A stretch of DNA of 5,618 nucleotides from NCBI GenBank assembly GCA_902805805.1, contig CADCUE010000038.1, positions 1 through 5,618 on the forward strand. The letters are read 5' to 3'. The stretch is from an uncultured Frankineae bacterium. GTDB lineage: Bacteria > Actinomycetota > Actinomycetes > Mycobacteriales > SCTD01. The notes under the pieces are model-generated. The model had not been told where the DNA came from. It saw nothing but the letters and a program-made list of their open reading frames with translations, and searched no databases. Shown here one piece after another: positions 1 through 5,618 of this stretch. A program made the position numbers and the translations under genes. The first letter of the stretch is position 1. Each line of letters opens with the position of its first letter.

Positions 1-576
1 GACAAGACCCGCTGGTACAACCGGATGATCGAGCTGAACATCCAGAACCTCGCCGCCGTCCCGTCCGTGGTCTACGGGATCCTCGGTCTCGCCTTCTTCG
101 CCCGCGGACCGCTCGACCTCGGCGGCTCGGTGCTCACCATCGCGCTGACGCTGTCGCTGCTGGTCCTGCCGATCGTCATCATCAGCTGCCGCGAGGCGAT
201 CCGCGCCATCCCCAGCAGCATCCGGGAGGGCTCTCTGGCGCTGGGCGCCACCCGCCTGCAGACGGTGCGGCGGCAGATCCTGCCCAACGCGATCCCCGGC
301 ACGGCGACCGGATCCATCCTCGCGCTGTCCCGCGCGATCGGCGAGGCGGCGCCGGTGCTGCTGGTGGCCGGCGGCCTGGTGTTCATCACCTTCAACCCGA
401 CCGGCCTGCAGAGCCAGGCGACCGTCCTGCCGATCCAGATCTTCAACTACGTCAGCCGCCCCCAGGAGGAGTTCCGGGTCGTCGCCGCGGCCGCCATCAT
501 GGTGCTGCTGCTGATCCTGCTGGCCCTGAACTCGGCCGCGATCTTCATCCGCAACCACTACCAGCGCACGTGGTGA
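1..576 (+). CDS. pstA: Phosphate ABC transporter permease PstA, 5'-truncated by window edge
   Basis: This is the C-terminal 191 residues of one of the two membrane subunits of the high-affinity phosphate importer PstSCAB. The frame is open from base 1 ([13 protein letters not shown]...), so the ATG at 25 is an internal Met and the true start lies upstream. What is visible: an [18 protein letters not shown] segment typical of PstA/PstC permeases (window residues 16-33), a hydrophobic helix at about 45-62, the cytoplasmic EAA loop that contacts the ATPase ([20 protein letters not shown], about 75-94, followed by PNA), a [11 protein letters not shown] segment (111-121), and a last membrane helix (about 160-182) ending in a short basic tail. 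PstA proteins are usually about 280-350 residues, so roughly a third is missing. pstB follows on the same strand, and pstS and pstC are expected upstream. PstC is the main alternative, but the position directly before pstB and the sequence favour PstA. Confidence 0.93.
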   Translation, partial: DKTRWYNRMIELNIQNLAAVPSVVYGILGLAFFARGPLDLGGSVLTIALTLSLLVLPIVIISCREAIRAIPSSIREGSLALGATRLQTVRRQILPNAIPGTATGSILALSRAIGEAAPVLLVAGGLVFITFNPTGLQSQATVLPIQIFNYVSRPQEEFRVVAAAAIMVLLLILLALNSAAIFIRNHYQRTW

Positions 577-594
577 CCACCGTGCACCGCACGT

Positions 595-609
595 CACCGG
601 CCCCCGGTG
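595..609 (+). other. Small hairpin just after the pstA stop
   Basis: CACCGG and CCGGTG form a perfect 6-bp stem around a 3-base CCC loop, 18 bases after the pstA stop codon. No T-run follows, so it is not a classical intrinsic terminator. It could protect or attenuate the transcript between pstA and pstB if pstB begins at 654 or 759. In DNA this GC-rich such a stem can easily arise by chance. Confidence 0.2.
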
Positions 610-642
610 CCGGCTCCCACCCGACCGTGCCCCGCCTCGACC

Positions 643-647
643 AAGGA
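643..647 (+). promoter_or_regulatory. Ribosome binding site for the preferred pstB start
   Basis: AAGGA lies six bases before the GTG at 654 and matches the anti-Shine-Dalgarno core. It is the best-placed site upstream of the conserved PstB domain and decides the start chosen here. A competing GGAG at 748-751 serves the GTG at 759. Confidence 0.45.
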
Positions 648-653
648 CTCGCC

Positions 654-1547
654 GTGCAATCGTCTTCGACGCAGCCCACCTCCGCCCCGGTCGTCAGCCG
701 GAGCACCGGCAGCCGGAGGATGGGCGCTCCGACCCCCGACGGCACCTGGAGTGGCACCGTGACCGTTCCCGACCCCGTCATGTCGGTGGACGGGCTGAAC
801 GTCTACTACGGCGACAACCTGGCCGTCCGCGACGTGACGATGGACATGGCGCGCTTCGAGATCACGGCGCTCATCGGCCCCTCCGGCTGCGGCAAGAGCA
901 CGGTCCTGCGCTGCCTGAACCGGATGAACGACCTCATCCCCGGCGCCCGCGTCGAGGGCAAGGTGACCTACCACGACCAGGACATCTACAGCGACGAGGT
1001 CGACGCCATCGAGGTCCGTCGGCGGATCGGCATGGTGTTCCAGAAGCCCAACCCCTTCCCGAAGTCGATCTACGACAACATCGCCTTCGGTCCCAAGGTC
1101 AACGGCGTCCGCAAGGGCCTCGACGACATCGTCGAGGAGAGCCTGACGCGCGCCGCGCTGTGGGACGAGGTCAAGAACAAGCTCAAGCAGAACGCCTACG
1201 GCCTGTCCGGCGGACAGCAGCAGCGGTTGTGCATCGCCCGCGCGATCGCGACCAAGCCGGAGGTCATCCTCATGGACGAGCCCTGCTCGGCGCTGGACCC
1301 GATCGCCACCGCGAAGATCGAGGACCTCATGGAGCAGCTCAAGCGCGAGTACACGATCGTGATCGTCACGCACAACATGCAGCAGGCGGCGCGCGTGTCC
1401 GACCGCACGGCCTTCTTCACGGCGGAGGCCGACCCCGACACCGGGCAGCGCACCGGTCTGCTCGTCGAGTACAACCCGACGCAGAAGATCTTCAGCAACC
1501 CCGAGGACAGCCGCACCGAGGGGTACATCACCGGCCGCTTCGGCTGA
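654..1547 (+). CDS. pstB: Phosphate ABC transporter ATP-binding protein PstB
   Basis: Cytoplasmic ATPase that powers phosphate import through PstCA. Numbered from the GTG at 654 (297 aa), the ABC signatures are all intact: Walker [10 protein letters not shown] (75-83), Q-loop in [10 protein letters not shown] (Q130), signature LSGGQQQ (184-190), Walker B ILMDEP with catalytic E209, H-loop in [10 protein letters not shown] (H240), and the PstB-typical C-terminus EGYITGRFG. The core is colinear with E. coli PstB except for a short insertion (about [12 protein letters not shown]) before the LLVEY strand. The start is uncertain. GTG 654 has AAGGA six bases upstream. GTG 759 has GGAG seven bases upstream, gives 262 aa and puts Walker A at 40-48, close to the usual PstB layout. 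GTG 573 would overlap the pstA stop as GTGA but adds a longer Ser/Pro/Thr-rich tail. The gene is co-directional with pstA and with phoU, which starts 36 bases after its stop, so one operon is likely. Confidence 0.95.
   Translation: MQSSSTQPTSAPVVSRSTGSRRMGAPTPDGTWSGTVTVPDPVMSVDGLNVYYGDNLAVRDVTMDMARFEITALIGPSGCGKSTVLRCLNRMNDLIPGARVEGKVTYHDQDIYSDEVDAIEVRRRIGMVFQKPNPFPKSIYDNIAFGPKVNGVRKGLDDIVEESLTRAALWDEVKNKLKQNAYGLSGGQQQRLCIARAIATKPEVILMDEPCSALDPIATAKIEDLMEQLKREYTIVIVTHNMQQAARVSDRTAFFTAEADPDTGQRTGLLVEYNPTQKIFSNPEDSRTEGYITGRFG
748..751 (+). promoter_or_regulatory. Alternative pstB ribosome binding site
   Basis: GGAG sits seven bases before an in-frame GTG at 759. Starting there gives [18 protein letters not shown] and a PstB of 262 residues, near the usual family length of about 255-260. 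It is therefore a serious rival to the start at 654. Confidence 0.35.
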
Positions 1548-1583
1548 GCCTGCCGGCCTCCGACGACGCTGCAGGGCGGGGAC

Positions 1584-2237
1584 GTGCGCAACAGCTACCG
1601 CGAGCAGCTCGACCAGGTCACCGACGGCCTCGTGGCGATGAGCCGCCTGGCGGCGCGCGGGGTGCAGGGTGCCACGGTCGCGGTCGTGCGGACCGACCTG
1701 GTCGCTGCCGAAGCGGTCATCCGCGGGGACGTCCATGTCAACGACCTCTACCGCTCGATCGACGAGCTGGCCCTCGACCTGCTGGCGCGACAGCAGCCGG
1801 TGGCCTCCGACCTGCGGATGCTGGTCACGGCGCTGCGCATCGCGACCGACCTCGAGCGCGCGGGCGACTACGCCGTCCACATCGCCAAGATCGCCCGGCG
1901 TCGCCACCCCGTCCCCGTGCTCCCGGAGCAGGTGCGGGGCACCGTCCAGGAGATGGGGGAGCGGGCCGCCTCTCTCACGGCCGAGGCCGGTGAGGTCGTG
2001 AGCCGGCGGGACCTGGTCCTGGCCCGGCAGCTGCTCGAGGGCGACGACGCGGTCGACGCCCTGCACCGCCGGCTGTTCGCCGTGGTGCTCGACGACCGGC
2101 ACGGCTTCGGCGTCGAGGAGGTCGTCGACATCACCCTGGTCGGCCGCTACTACGAGCGCCTGGCCGACCACGCCGTCGCGGTCTCGCGCGCCGTCAGCTT
2201 CCTGGTCACCGGTGAGCACAGCGCCCTGACGGCCTGA
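1584..2237 (+). CDS. phoU: Phosphate signalling regulator PhoU
   Basis: Cytoplasmic all-helical regulator that links the Pst importer to the phosphate-sensing kinase (PhoR type) and damps Pho regulon expression when phosphate is plentiful. At 217 aa the length is normal. The two PhoU repeats are visible, each with a metal-binding ExxxD signature: TDLERAGDYAVHIAKIA (E91, D95) and YYERLADHAVAVSRAV (E191, D195). The N-terminus MRNSYREQLDQVTDGLVAM is the usual PhoU opening and supports the GTG at 1584; only a weak G-rich stretch precedes it as ribosome binding site. The gene begins 36 bases after pstB with no terminator between them, giving the common pstSCAB-phoU order. In Actinobacteria the regulator acts with a PhoR/PhoP or SenX3/RegX3 pair; none is in this window. 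No anomaly is seen. Confidence 0.95.
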   Translation: MRNSYREQLDQVTDGLVAMSRLAARGVQGATVAVVRTDLVAAEAVIRGDVHVNDLYRSIDELALDLLARQQPVASDLRMLVTALRIATDLERAGDYAVHIAKIARRRHPVPVLPEQVRGTVQEMGERAASLTAEAGEVVSRRDLVLARQLLEGDDAVDALHRRLFAVVLDDRHGFGVEEVVDITLVGRYYERLADHAVAVSRAVSFLVTGEHSALTA

Positions 2238-2287
2238 GCCCCGTGCGCAGAACGGCACGCGAGCCGTGCACCTCGGCGCCACCGGAC

Positions 2288-2320
2288 GGTCATCTGCCGG
2301 TCGGCGGCGCGTCAACCGCC
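2288..2320 (+). promoter_or_regulatory. PHO-box-like tandem repeats upstream of phoX
   Basis: Three contiguous 11-base units, GGTCATCTGCC, GGTCGGCGGCG and CGTCAACCGCC, lie end to end. The Streptomyces PhoP-binding direct-repeat unit is 11 bases with a conserved G(G/T)TCAYY start. The first unit fits at 7 of 7 positions, the second and third at 5 of 7. The preceding 11 bases (2277-2287, CGCCACCGGAC) also fit at 5 of 7, so the array may have four units. It ends 50 bases before the phoX start, a suitable place for activation of a phosphatase gene by PhoP under phosphate starvation. The match was made by eye and in this GC-rich context only the first unit is strong alone. Confidence 0.5.
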
Positions 2321-2325
2321 GTGCC

Positions 2326-2331
2326 TAGCGT
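2326..2331 (+). promoter_or_regulatory. Candidate -10 element of phoX promoter
   Basis: TAGCGT fits the actinobacterial TAnnnT -10 pattern and lies five bases after the PHO-box-like repeats and 39 bases before the phoX GTG. No TTGACA-like -35 is found at the expected distance (about 2303-2308 is GGCGGC), which fits an activator-dependent promoter where the PHO box replaces the -35. Confidence 0.35.
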
Positions 2332-2370
2332 CCCGGGGGACAGCACCCCCTGACGCGGAACGGACCACCT

Positions 2371-4290
2371 GTGAGCGCCTACGGCGACAGCAACGAGGAC
2401 ATCGGCACCAATCCCAGCACCCAGACGCACCTCGGCTCGCTCATCGAGGCGCGCCTGTCTCGACGCAACGTGCTGGTGGGCGGCATGGCGACCGCGGTCG
2501 GCTTCCTGAGCAGCTCGGTGCTCGCCCCCCTCCCCGCAGCCGCGGCCGGTCGTGGGCCGCAGGGCAAGGGCCCGCGCGCCGGTGCCGGCCTGCTCGGCTT
2601 CTCCGCCGTCCCGCTGGGCTACGGCGACGAGGTCGTCGTCCCGCCGGGCTACCGCGCGACGCCGTTCGTCCCGTGGGGCACGCCGCTGCTCGGCAGCTAC
2701 CCCGCCTTCCGGCCGGGGCAGAACACGGCTGCGGAGCAGGAGCAGCAGGTCGGCATGCACCACGACGGGATGCACTTCTTCCCCGTGGAGGGCAGTCGCC
2801 GCGGGCTGCTGGTGGTCAACCACGAGTACACCGACGAGGCGCTCCTGCACACGGGGACGCAGGCCGGTCCGCGCCCGTCCCGCGCCGCCATCACCCCCGA
2901 GCAGGTCAGGAAGTCGCAGGCTGCCCACGGGGTCAGCGTCATCGAGGTCGAGCGGAACGGCGCAGGACGCTGGGAGGTCGTGCGCGGACGCAAGAACCGG
3001 CGGGTGACGGCCAACACGCCGATGGCCTTCTCCGGCCCGGCCGCCGGCCACCGGCTGGTGCGGACGACCGCGGACCCGGCCGGCGAGCGACCGGTCGGGA
3101 CCCTCAACAACTGCGCGCACGGCTTCACGCCGTGGAGCACCTACCTGGCGTGCGAGGAGAACTTCAACGGCTACTTCGCCGTCGCGGGGACCTTCGACGT
3201 GGAGCAGACCGCCGTGAACCGCCGGTACGGCGTGGGCGGCGACAGCTACTACTGGGCCGAGCGGGACGCCCGGTTCCGGCTCACCCCCGACAACCCGCGC
3301 GAGGTCAACCGCTTCGGCTGGGTGGTCGAGATCGACCCGCACGACCCGTCCTCGACCCCGGTCAAGCGGACCGCACTCGGCCGGCTCAAGCACGAGGGCG
3401 CCTTCGTCCACGTGACCAAGGGGCAGCGCGTCGTGGTCTACATGGGCGACGACCAGGTGGACGAGCACGCGTACAAGTTCGTGAGCAGCGACAACTGGAA
3501 GTCCCTGCTGGCCCGCGGCAAGGACCCCCTGGACCACGGCACGCTGTACGTCGCGAGGTTCGGCGACGACGGCTCCGGGCAGTGGCTGCCCCTCGTGCAC
3601 GGCGAGCGGGGGCTCACCGCGGCCGACGGCTTCACCGACCAGGGCGACGTGCTGGTCAAGGCCCGGCTGGCGGCCACGGCGGTGGGCGCCACGCCGATGC
3701 ACCGGCCGGAGTGGACCTCGGTCGACCCCAACACGGGCGCGGTCTACCTGACGCTCAGCAACGACGGGCGCTCGGCCAGTGCCGTGCAGAACGCCGCCAA
3801 CCCCCGCAAGCCCAACCCCTGGGGGTCGGTGATCCGCTGGTACGAGGACGGAGACGACCACGCCGCGACGACGTTCACCTGGGACCTGCTGCTGCTGGCC
3901 GGTCAGGGCCGCGGCTCGGGCGACGGCAGCACCATCGCCGCCGACGACGCCTTCGGCTCGCCCGACGGCCTGTGGGTCGACCCGGACAGCCGCGTGTGGA
4001 TCCAGACCGACGGCACGCAGCCGCTGGACGCCAACGACCAGATGCTCGCCGCCAACCCCTTCGTGACCGACAGCAGCGGAGCGCCGGAGCTGAAGCGGTT
4101 CTTCACCGGGGTCGTCGGCTGCGAGGTCACGGGGGTCATCGACACCCCCGACCAGCGCACGATGTTCGTCAACCTCCAGCACCCCGGGGACGGCGCGACG
4201 AGCACCTGGCCGCGGCTCGACGGCCTGACCGTCCCCCGGTCGGGCACCGTCGTCATCACCAAGGACGACGGCGGCGTCATCGGCACCTGA
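2371..4290 (+). CDS. phoX: Secreted alkaline phosphatase PhoX (DUF839 family), Tat substrate
   Basis: Extracytoplasmic phosphatase that releases phosphate from phosphoesters. Characterised PhoX enzymes use an iron-calcium cofactor and are exported folded by Tat. The 639-aa protein starts with a twin-arginine signal: a 30-residue n-region, SRRNVLVGG (R31, R32), a hydrophobic stretch to about 54, and a probable cleavage near PAAAA (55-59). Family motifs follow in order: MHHDGMHFF (129-137), VVNHEYTDE (148-156), NNCAHGFTPW (246-255; C248 is the likely iron ligand), YLACEENFNG, FGWVVEIDP, LKHEGAFVHV (H341, E342), VVYMGDDQVDEHAYKF (355-370), RPEWTSVDP (445-453), FGSPDGLWVDP (528-538) and VVGCEVTGV (581-589). 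The length is typical. The start is GTG 2371, with a weak ACGGA six bases upstream; no later start keeps the Tat signal. It lies 133 bases after phoU with its own likely PHO-box promoter. Its TGA directly abuts the stop of the converging gene. Confidence 0.93.
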   Translation: MSAYGDSNEDIGTNPSTQTHLGSLIEARLSRRNVLVGGMATAVGFLSSSVLAPLPAAAAGRGPQGKGPRAGAGLLGFSAVPLGYGDEVVVPPGYRATPFVPWGTPLLGSYPAFRPGQNTAAEQEQQVGMHHDGMHFFPVEGSRRGLLVVNHEYTDEALLHTGTQAGPRPSRAAITPEQVRKSQAAHGVSVIEVERNGAGRWEVVRGRKNRRVTANTPMAFSGPAAGHRLVRTTADPAGERPVGTLNNCAHGFTPWSTYLACEENFNGYFAVAGTFDVEQTAVNRRYGVGGDSYYWAERDARFRLTPDNPREVNRFGWVVEIDPHDPSSTPVKRTALGRLKHEGAFVHVTKGQRVVVYMGDDQVDEHAYKFVSSDNWKSLLARGKDPLDHGTLYVARFGDDGSGQWLPLVHGERGLTAADGFTDQGDVLVKARLAATAVGATPMHRPEWTSVDPNTGAVYLTLSNDGRSASAVQNAANPRKPNPWGSVIRWYEDGDDHAATTFTWDLLLLAGQGRGSGDGSTIAADDAFGSPDGLWVDPDSRVWIQTDGTQPLDANDQMLAANPFVTDSSGAPELKRFFTGVVGCEVTGVIDTPDQRTMFVNLQHPGDGATSTWPRLDGLTVPRSGTVVITKDDGGVIGT

Positions 4291-5604
4291 TCAGGGGCTC
4301 GGACCGTCGAGCTCGGGTTCGTCGTCGACGTCGACCGGCAGCCGCCGCGGACCGGCTTCGGCCGGTCGGGGCCGGTCCTGCCGGTGCAGGCGGACGGCGA
4401 CGACCGCCACGTCGTCCTCCGGCTTCGCGGGCAGCAGCCGAGCCAGCAGCTGGTCGCACAGCTCGTCGAGGCCCAGCCCCTGCTGCGCGAGCTCGCCCAT
4501 CGTCTCGCGCAGGCGGGACAGGCCGTCGTCAAGGCTCTGGCCGCGGCGCTCGACCAGGCCGTCGGTGTAGAGCACGACGCTGGCGCCGCGCTCCAGGACC
4601 ACCTCTGACTCGGTGCGGTCGCTGTCCGGGTCGATCCCCAGCAGCAGGACGTCGGCCGGGCCATCGCCGGTGTTGGCCGCGATGCCGCGGAGCAGACCTC
4701 GGAGCTGGCCCATGGCCGCTGCGGCCGCGGTGTCGTGCCCGACGACGTCGCCGATGACGAGCACGGTGGCGCCCTCGGGCTGCAGGAAGGCGTCGTACCA
4801 GTCGCCGCCGACCTGCGCGGCGGAGGCGGCGGGCTGGTACCGCACCACGATCTCGGCGTGGTCGGGCTCGGGGGGCTGGGTGAGCAGCGAGCGCTGGAGG
4901 CCCTCGGCGAGCTGGCGCTGCTGCTCGTAGAGGCGGGCGTTGTCCAGCGCCAGCCCGGCGCGCCCGGCGAGCTCGGCGATGGTGTCGAGGTCGGCGGGGC
5001 GCGGCTCCTCGACCTGGCGCAGCGACAGGGTGAGCAGCCCGAGCGTGCGGCCGCGGGCGCGCATCGGCTGGACGACCGCCGCGCGCGGTGCGAGCCGGCG
5101 CAGCAGCGACCGCTGGCGGTCCTCGGTCAGCGTCGCCGAGACGGCCTCGGTGGCCGAGCGCACGACGACCTGCGAGCCACTGCGCAGCGCCCGGGCGAGG
5201 ATCGCGTCGTCGTCGAAGCTCGCGATGCGGGTCTGGGCGTACTCCTCCAGCACCGGCCGGAGCTCCGGGTCGTGGTGCCACCAGCCCACGTCGCGCAGCT
5301 GCCGCCGCCAGTCGGCCGGGTCGGCGTCCTCGTCGACGAGCGTGACGATGCACCAGTCGCCGAGGGCCGGGACGACGATGCGGGCCAGGCGGTCGACGGC
5401 GGCCTGCGCGTAGAGGGTGTCGGTGAGCGCAGCGGTCGCCTCGGCGAGCAGCCCTGCCCGGTCCTGCGCCGCGCGGCGGGCGCTGATGTCGAGGAAGTAG
5501 ACGCCGAGCCCGTCCGGCGACGGCCAGACCCGCAGCTCGTACCAGCCGTCGAGCGGCGCGGGGTAGTAGGCCTCGAAGACCGTGGCCTCGCCGGTCTCCA
5601 GAGC
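4291..5604 (-). CDS. PAS-GAF-PP2C (SpoIIE-type) serine/threonine phosphatase, N-terminus missing
   Basis: Signalling phosphatase of the RsbU/SpoIIE PP2C class; such proteins dephosphorylate anti-anti-sigma factors or similar targets in response to sensory domains. The frame stays open to the right edge, so a GTG at 5289 is internal and the start is outside the window. From the N-terminal side: the end of a PAS domain (ETGEATVFEAYYPAPLDGWY... to VYFLDISARR, about 5602-5470), a GAF-like domain (about 5460-4940), a helical linker (LDNARLYEQQRQLAEGLQRS, about 4950-4890), and a PP2C domain with intact metal-binding motifs GGDWYD (Asp codon 4801-4803), VIGDVVGHD (4747-4749), LYTDGLVERR (4561-4563) and PEDDVAVVAVRL (4414-4416). 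There is no C-terminal HATPase. The last 30 residues are Pro/Arg/Asp-rich and look unconserved. The target is unknown. No promoter is visible. Bases beyond 5604 look like adapter, so residues encoded there are excluded. Confidence 0.9.
   Translation of the reverse strand, partial: ALETGEATVFEAYYPAPLDGWYELRVWPSPDGLGVYFLDISARRAAQDRAGLLAEATAALTDTLYAQAAVDRLARIVVPALGDWCIVTLVDEDADPADWRRQLRDVGWWHHDPELRPVLEEYAQTRIASFDDDAILARALRSGSQVVVRSATEAVSATLTEDRQRSLLRRLAPRAAVVQPMRARGRTLGLLTLSLRQVEEPRPADLDTIAELAGRAGLALDNARLYEQQRQLAEGLQRSLLTQPPEPDHAEIVVRYQPAASAAQVGGDWYDAFLQPEGATVLVIGDVVGHDTAAAAAMGQLRGLLRGIAANTGDGPADVLLLGIDPDSDRTESEVVLERGASVVLYTDGLVERRGQSLDDGLSRLRETMGELAQQGLGLDELCDQLLARLLPAKPEDDVAVVAVRLHRQDRPRPAEAGPRRLPVDVDDEPELDGPSP
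4334..4385. terminator. Nested inverted repeat, possible bidirectional terminator
   Basis: An outer 8-bp stem (ACCGGCAG 4334-4341 with CTGCCGGT 4378-4385) encloses a 7-bp hairpin GACCGGC-TTCG-GCCGGTC (4350-4367). A rival 8-bp pairing also exists (GGACCGGC 4349-4356 with GCCGGTCC 4371-4378). On the plus strand the inner loop is C(UUCG)G, one of the most stable RNA tetraloops. The structure starts 43 bases after the phoX stop, inside the 3' end of the converging gene. There is no T-run, so it is not a canonical intrinsic terminator, but strong hairpins without U-tracts are often proposed as terminators or 3'-end stabilisers in high-GC Actinobacteria. Confidence 0.35.
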
Positions 5605-5618
5605 AGATCGGAAGAGCA
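5605..5618 (+). other. Illumina TruSeq adapter remnant at the sequence end
   Basis: The final 14 bases, AGATCGGAAGAGCA, are identical to the first 14 bases of the standard Illumina read-through adapter. The last A distinguishes the read 1 form (continuing CACACGTCTG) from the read 2 form (continuing GTCGTG). The match runs exactly to the end of the sequence, as expected for an untrimmed read at a contig end. It should be treated as artefact and not translated. Confidence 0.9.

Noticed and set aside
2242..2269. Overlapping 5-bp hairpins after phoU (CGTGC 2242-2246/GCACG 2255-2259, and GCACG 2255-2259/CGTGC 2265-2269) as a terminator
   Set aside because: The stems are only 5 bp, mutually exclusive and not followed by a T-run; chance pairing in GC-rich DNA explains them, so I do not call a terminator between phoU and phoX.
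594..4182. Very long minus-strand open frames (594-2315, 573 codons; 2290-4182, 630 codons) opposite pstB, phoU and phoX
   Set aside because: They lie opposite well-supported conserved genes, have repetitive Arg/Val/Gly/Asp-rich translations without recognisable domains, and are the usual by-product of high-GC codon bias, which makes stops rare in antisense frames.
2673..4757. Plus-strand 694-codon open frame spanning the phoX end and the converging gene
   Set aside because: Its translation is Arg/Ala/Gly/Pro low complexity and out of frame with phoX, whose own frame carries all PhoX motifs. It crosses the junction only because stops are rare in this composition.
5287..5289. GTG at 5289 as the start of the minus-strand phosphatase
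   Set aside because: The frame is open upstream to the window edge and encodes the end of a PAS domain plus the start of the GAF region, so this is an internal Val.
5088..5413. Plus-strand Ser/Arg-rich frames opposite the phosphatase gene
   Set aside because: The minus strand here encodes a coherent PAS-GAF-PP2C protein with intact catalytic motifs; the plus-strand frames show no domain.
1..5618. Search for a novel system, mobile element, CRISPR array, tRNA or riboswitch
   Set aside because: Nearly all bases are accounted for by known phosphate genes and a PP2C phosphatase. The gaps are short (at most 182 bases) and show no array, terminal repeats, transposase or RNA-gene signature.

Overview
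The window is a short piece of a high-GC genome, roughly 70% G+C by eye, with GTG starts and strongly G/C-biased third codon positions. This fits an Actinomycetota-type bacterium. The PstB, PhoU and PhoX sequences are compatible with that group, but the genus cannot be fixed from the sequence alone.

Layout: four genes read left to right and one reads right to left. Bases 1-576 are the 3' part of pstA, whose 5' end is outside the window. They are followed by pstB (start uncertain; 654-1547 preferred), phoU (1584-2237) and, after a 133-base gap, phoX (2371-4290), a secreted alkaline phosphatase. From 4291 to the right edge, on the minus strand, runs the 3' part of a PAS-GAF-PP2C (SpoIIE-type) serine phosphatase gene. 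The phoX and phosphatase stop codons abut exactly, with no intergenic base between them. The last 14 bases (5605-5618) match the start of the Illumina TruSeq read adapter and are probably not genomic.

How the genes work together: pstA and pstB encode the permease and ATPase of the high-affinity phosphate importer (pstS and pstC are expected upstream, out of view). PhoU couples transporter state to the phosphate-sensing two-component system. PhoX has a twin-arginine signal peptide and should release phosphate from organic esters outside the cytoplasm, feeding the importer. The phoU-phoX gap holds tandem 11-base units resembling the actinobacterial PhoP-binding PHO box, followed by a TAnnnT -10-like element, so phoX probably has its own phosphate-starvation promoter. 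The converging phosphatase gene is a general signalling protein with no evident link to phosphate.

I see no mobile element, CRISPR array, RNA gene or clearly novel system. The points most worth a second look are the adapter tail, the PHO-box array, the zero-gap convergent junction with a nested inverted repeat, and the uncertain PstB N-terminus.
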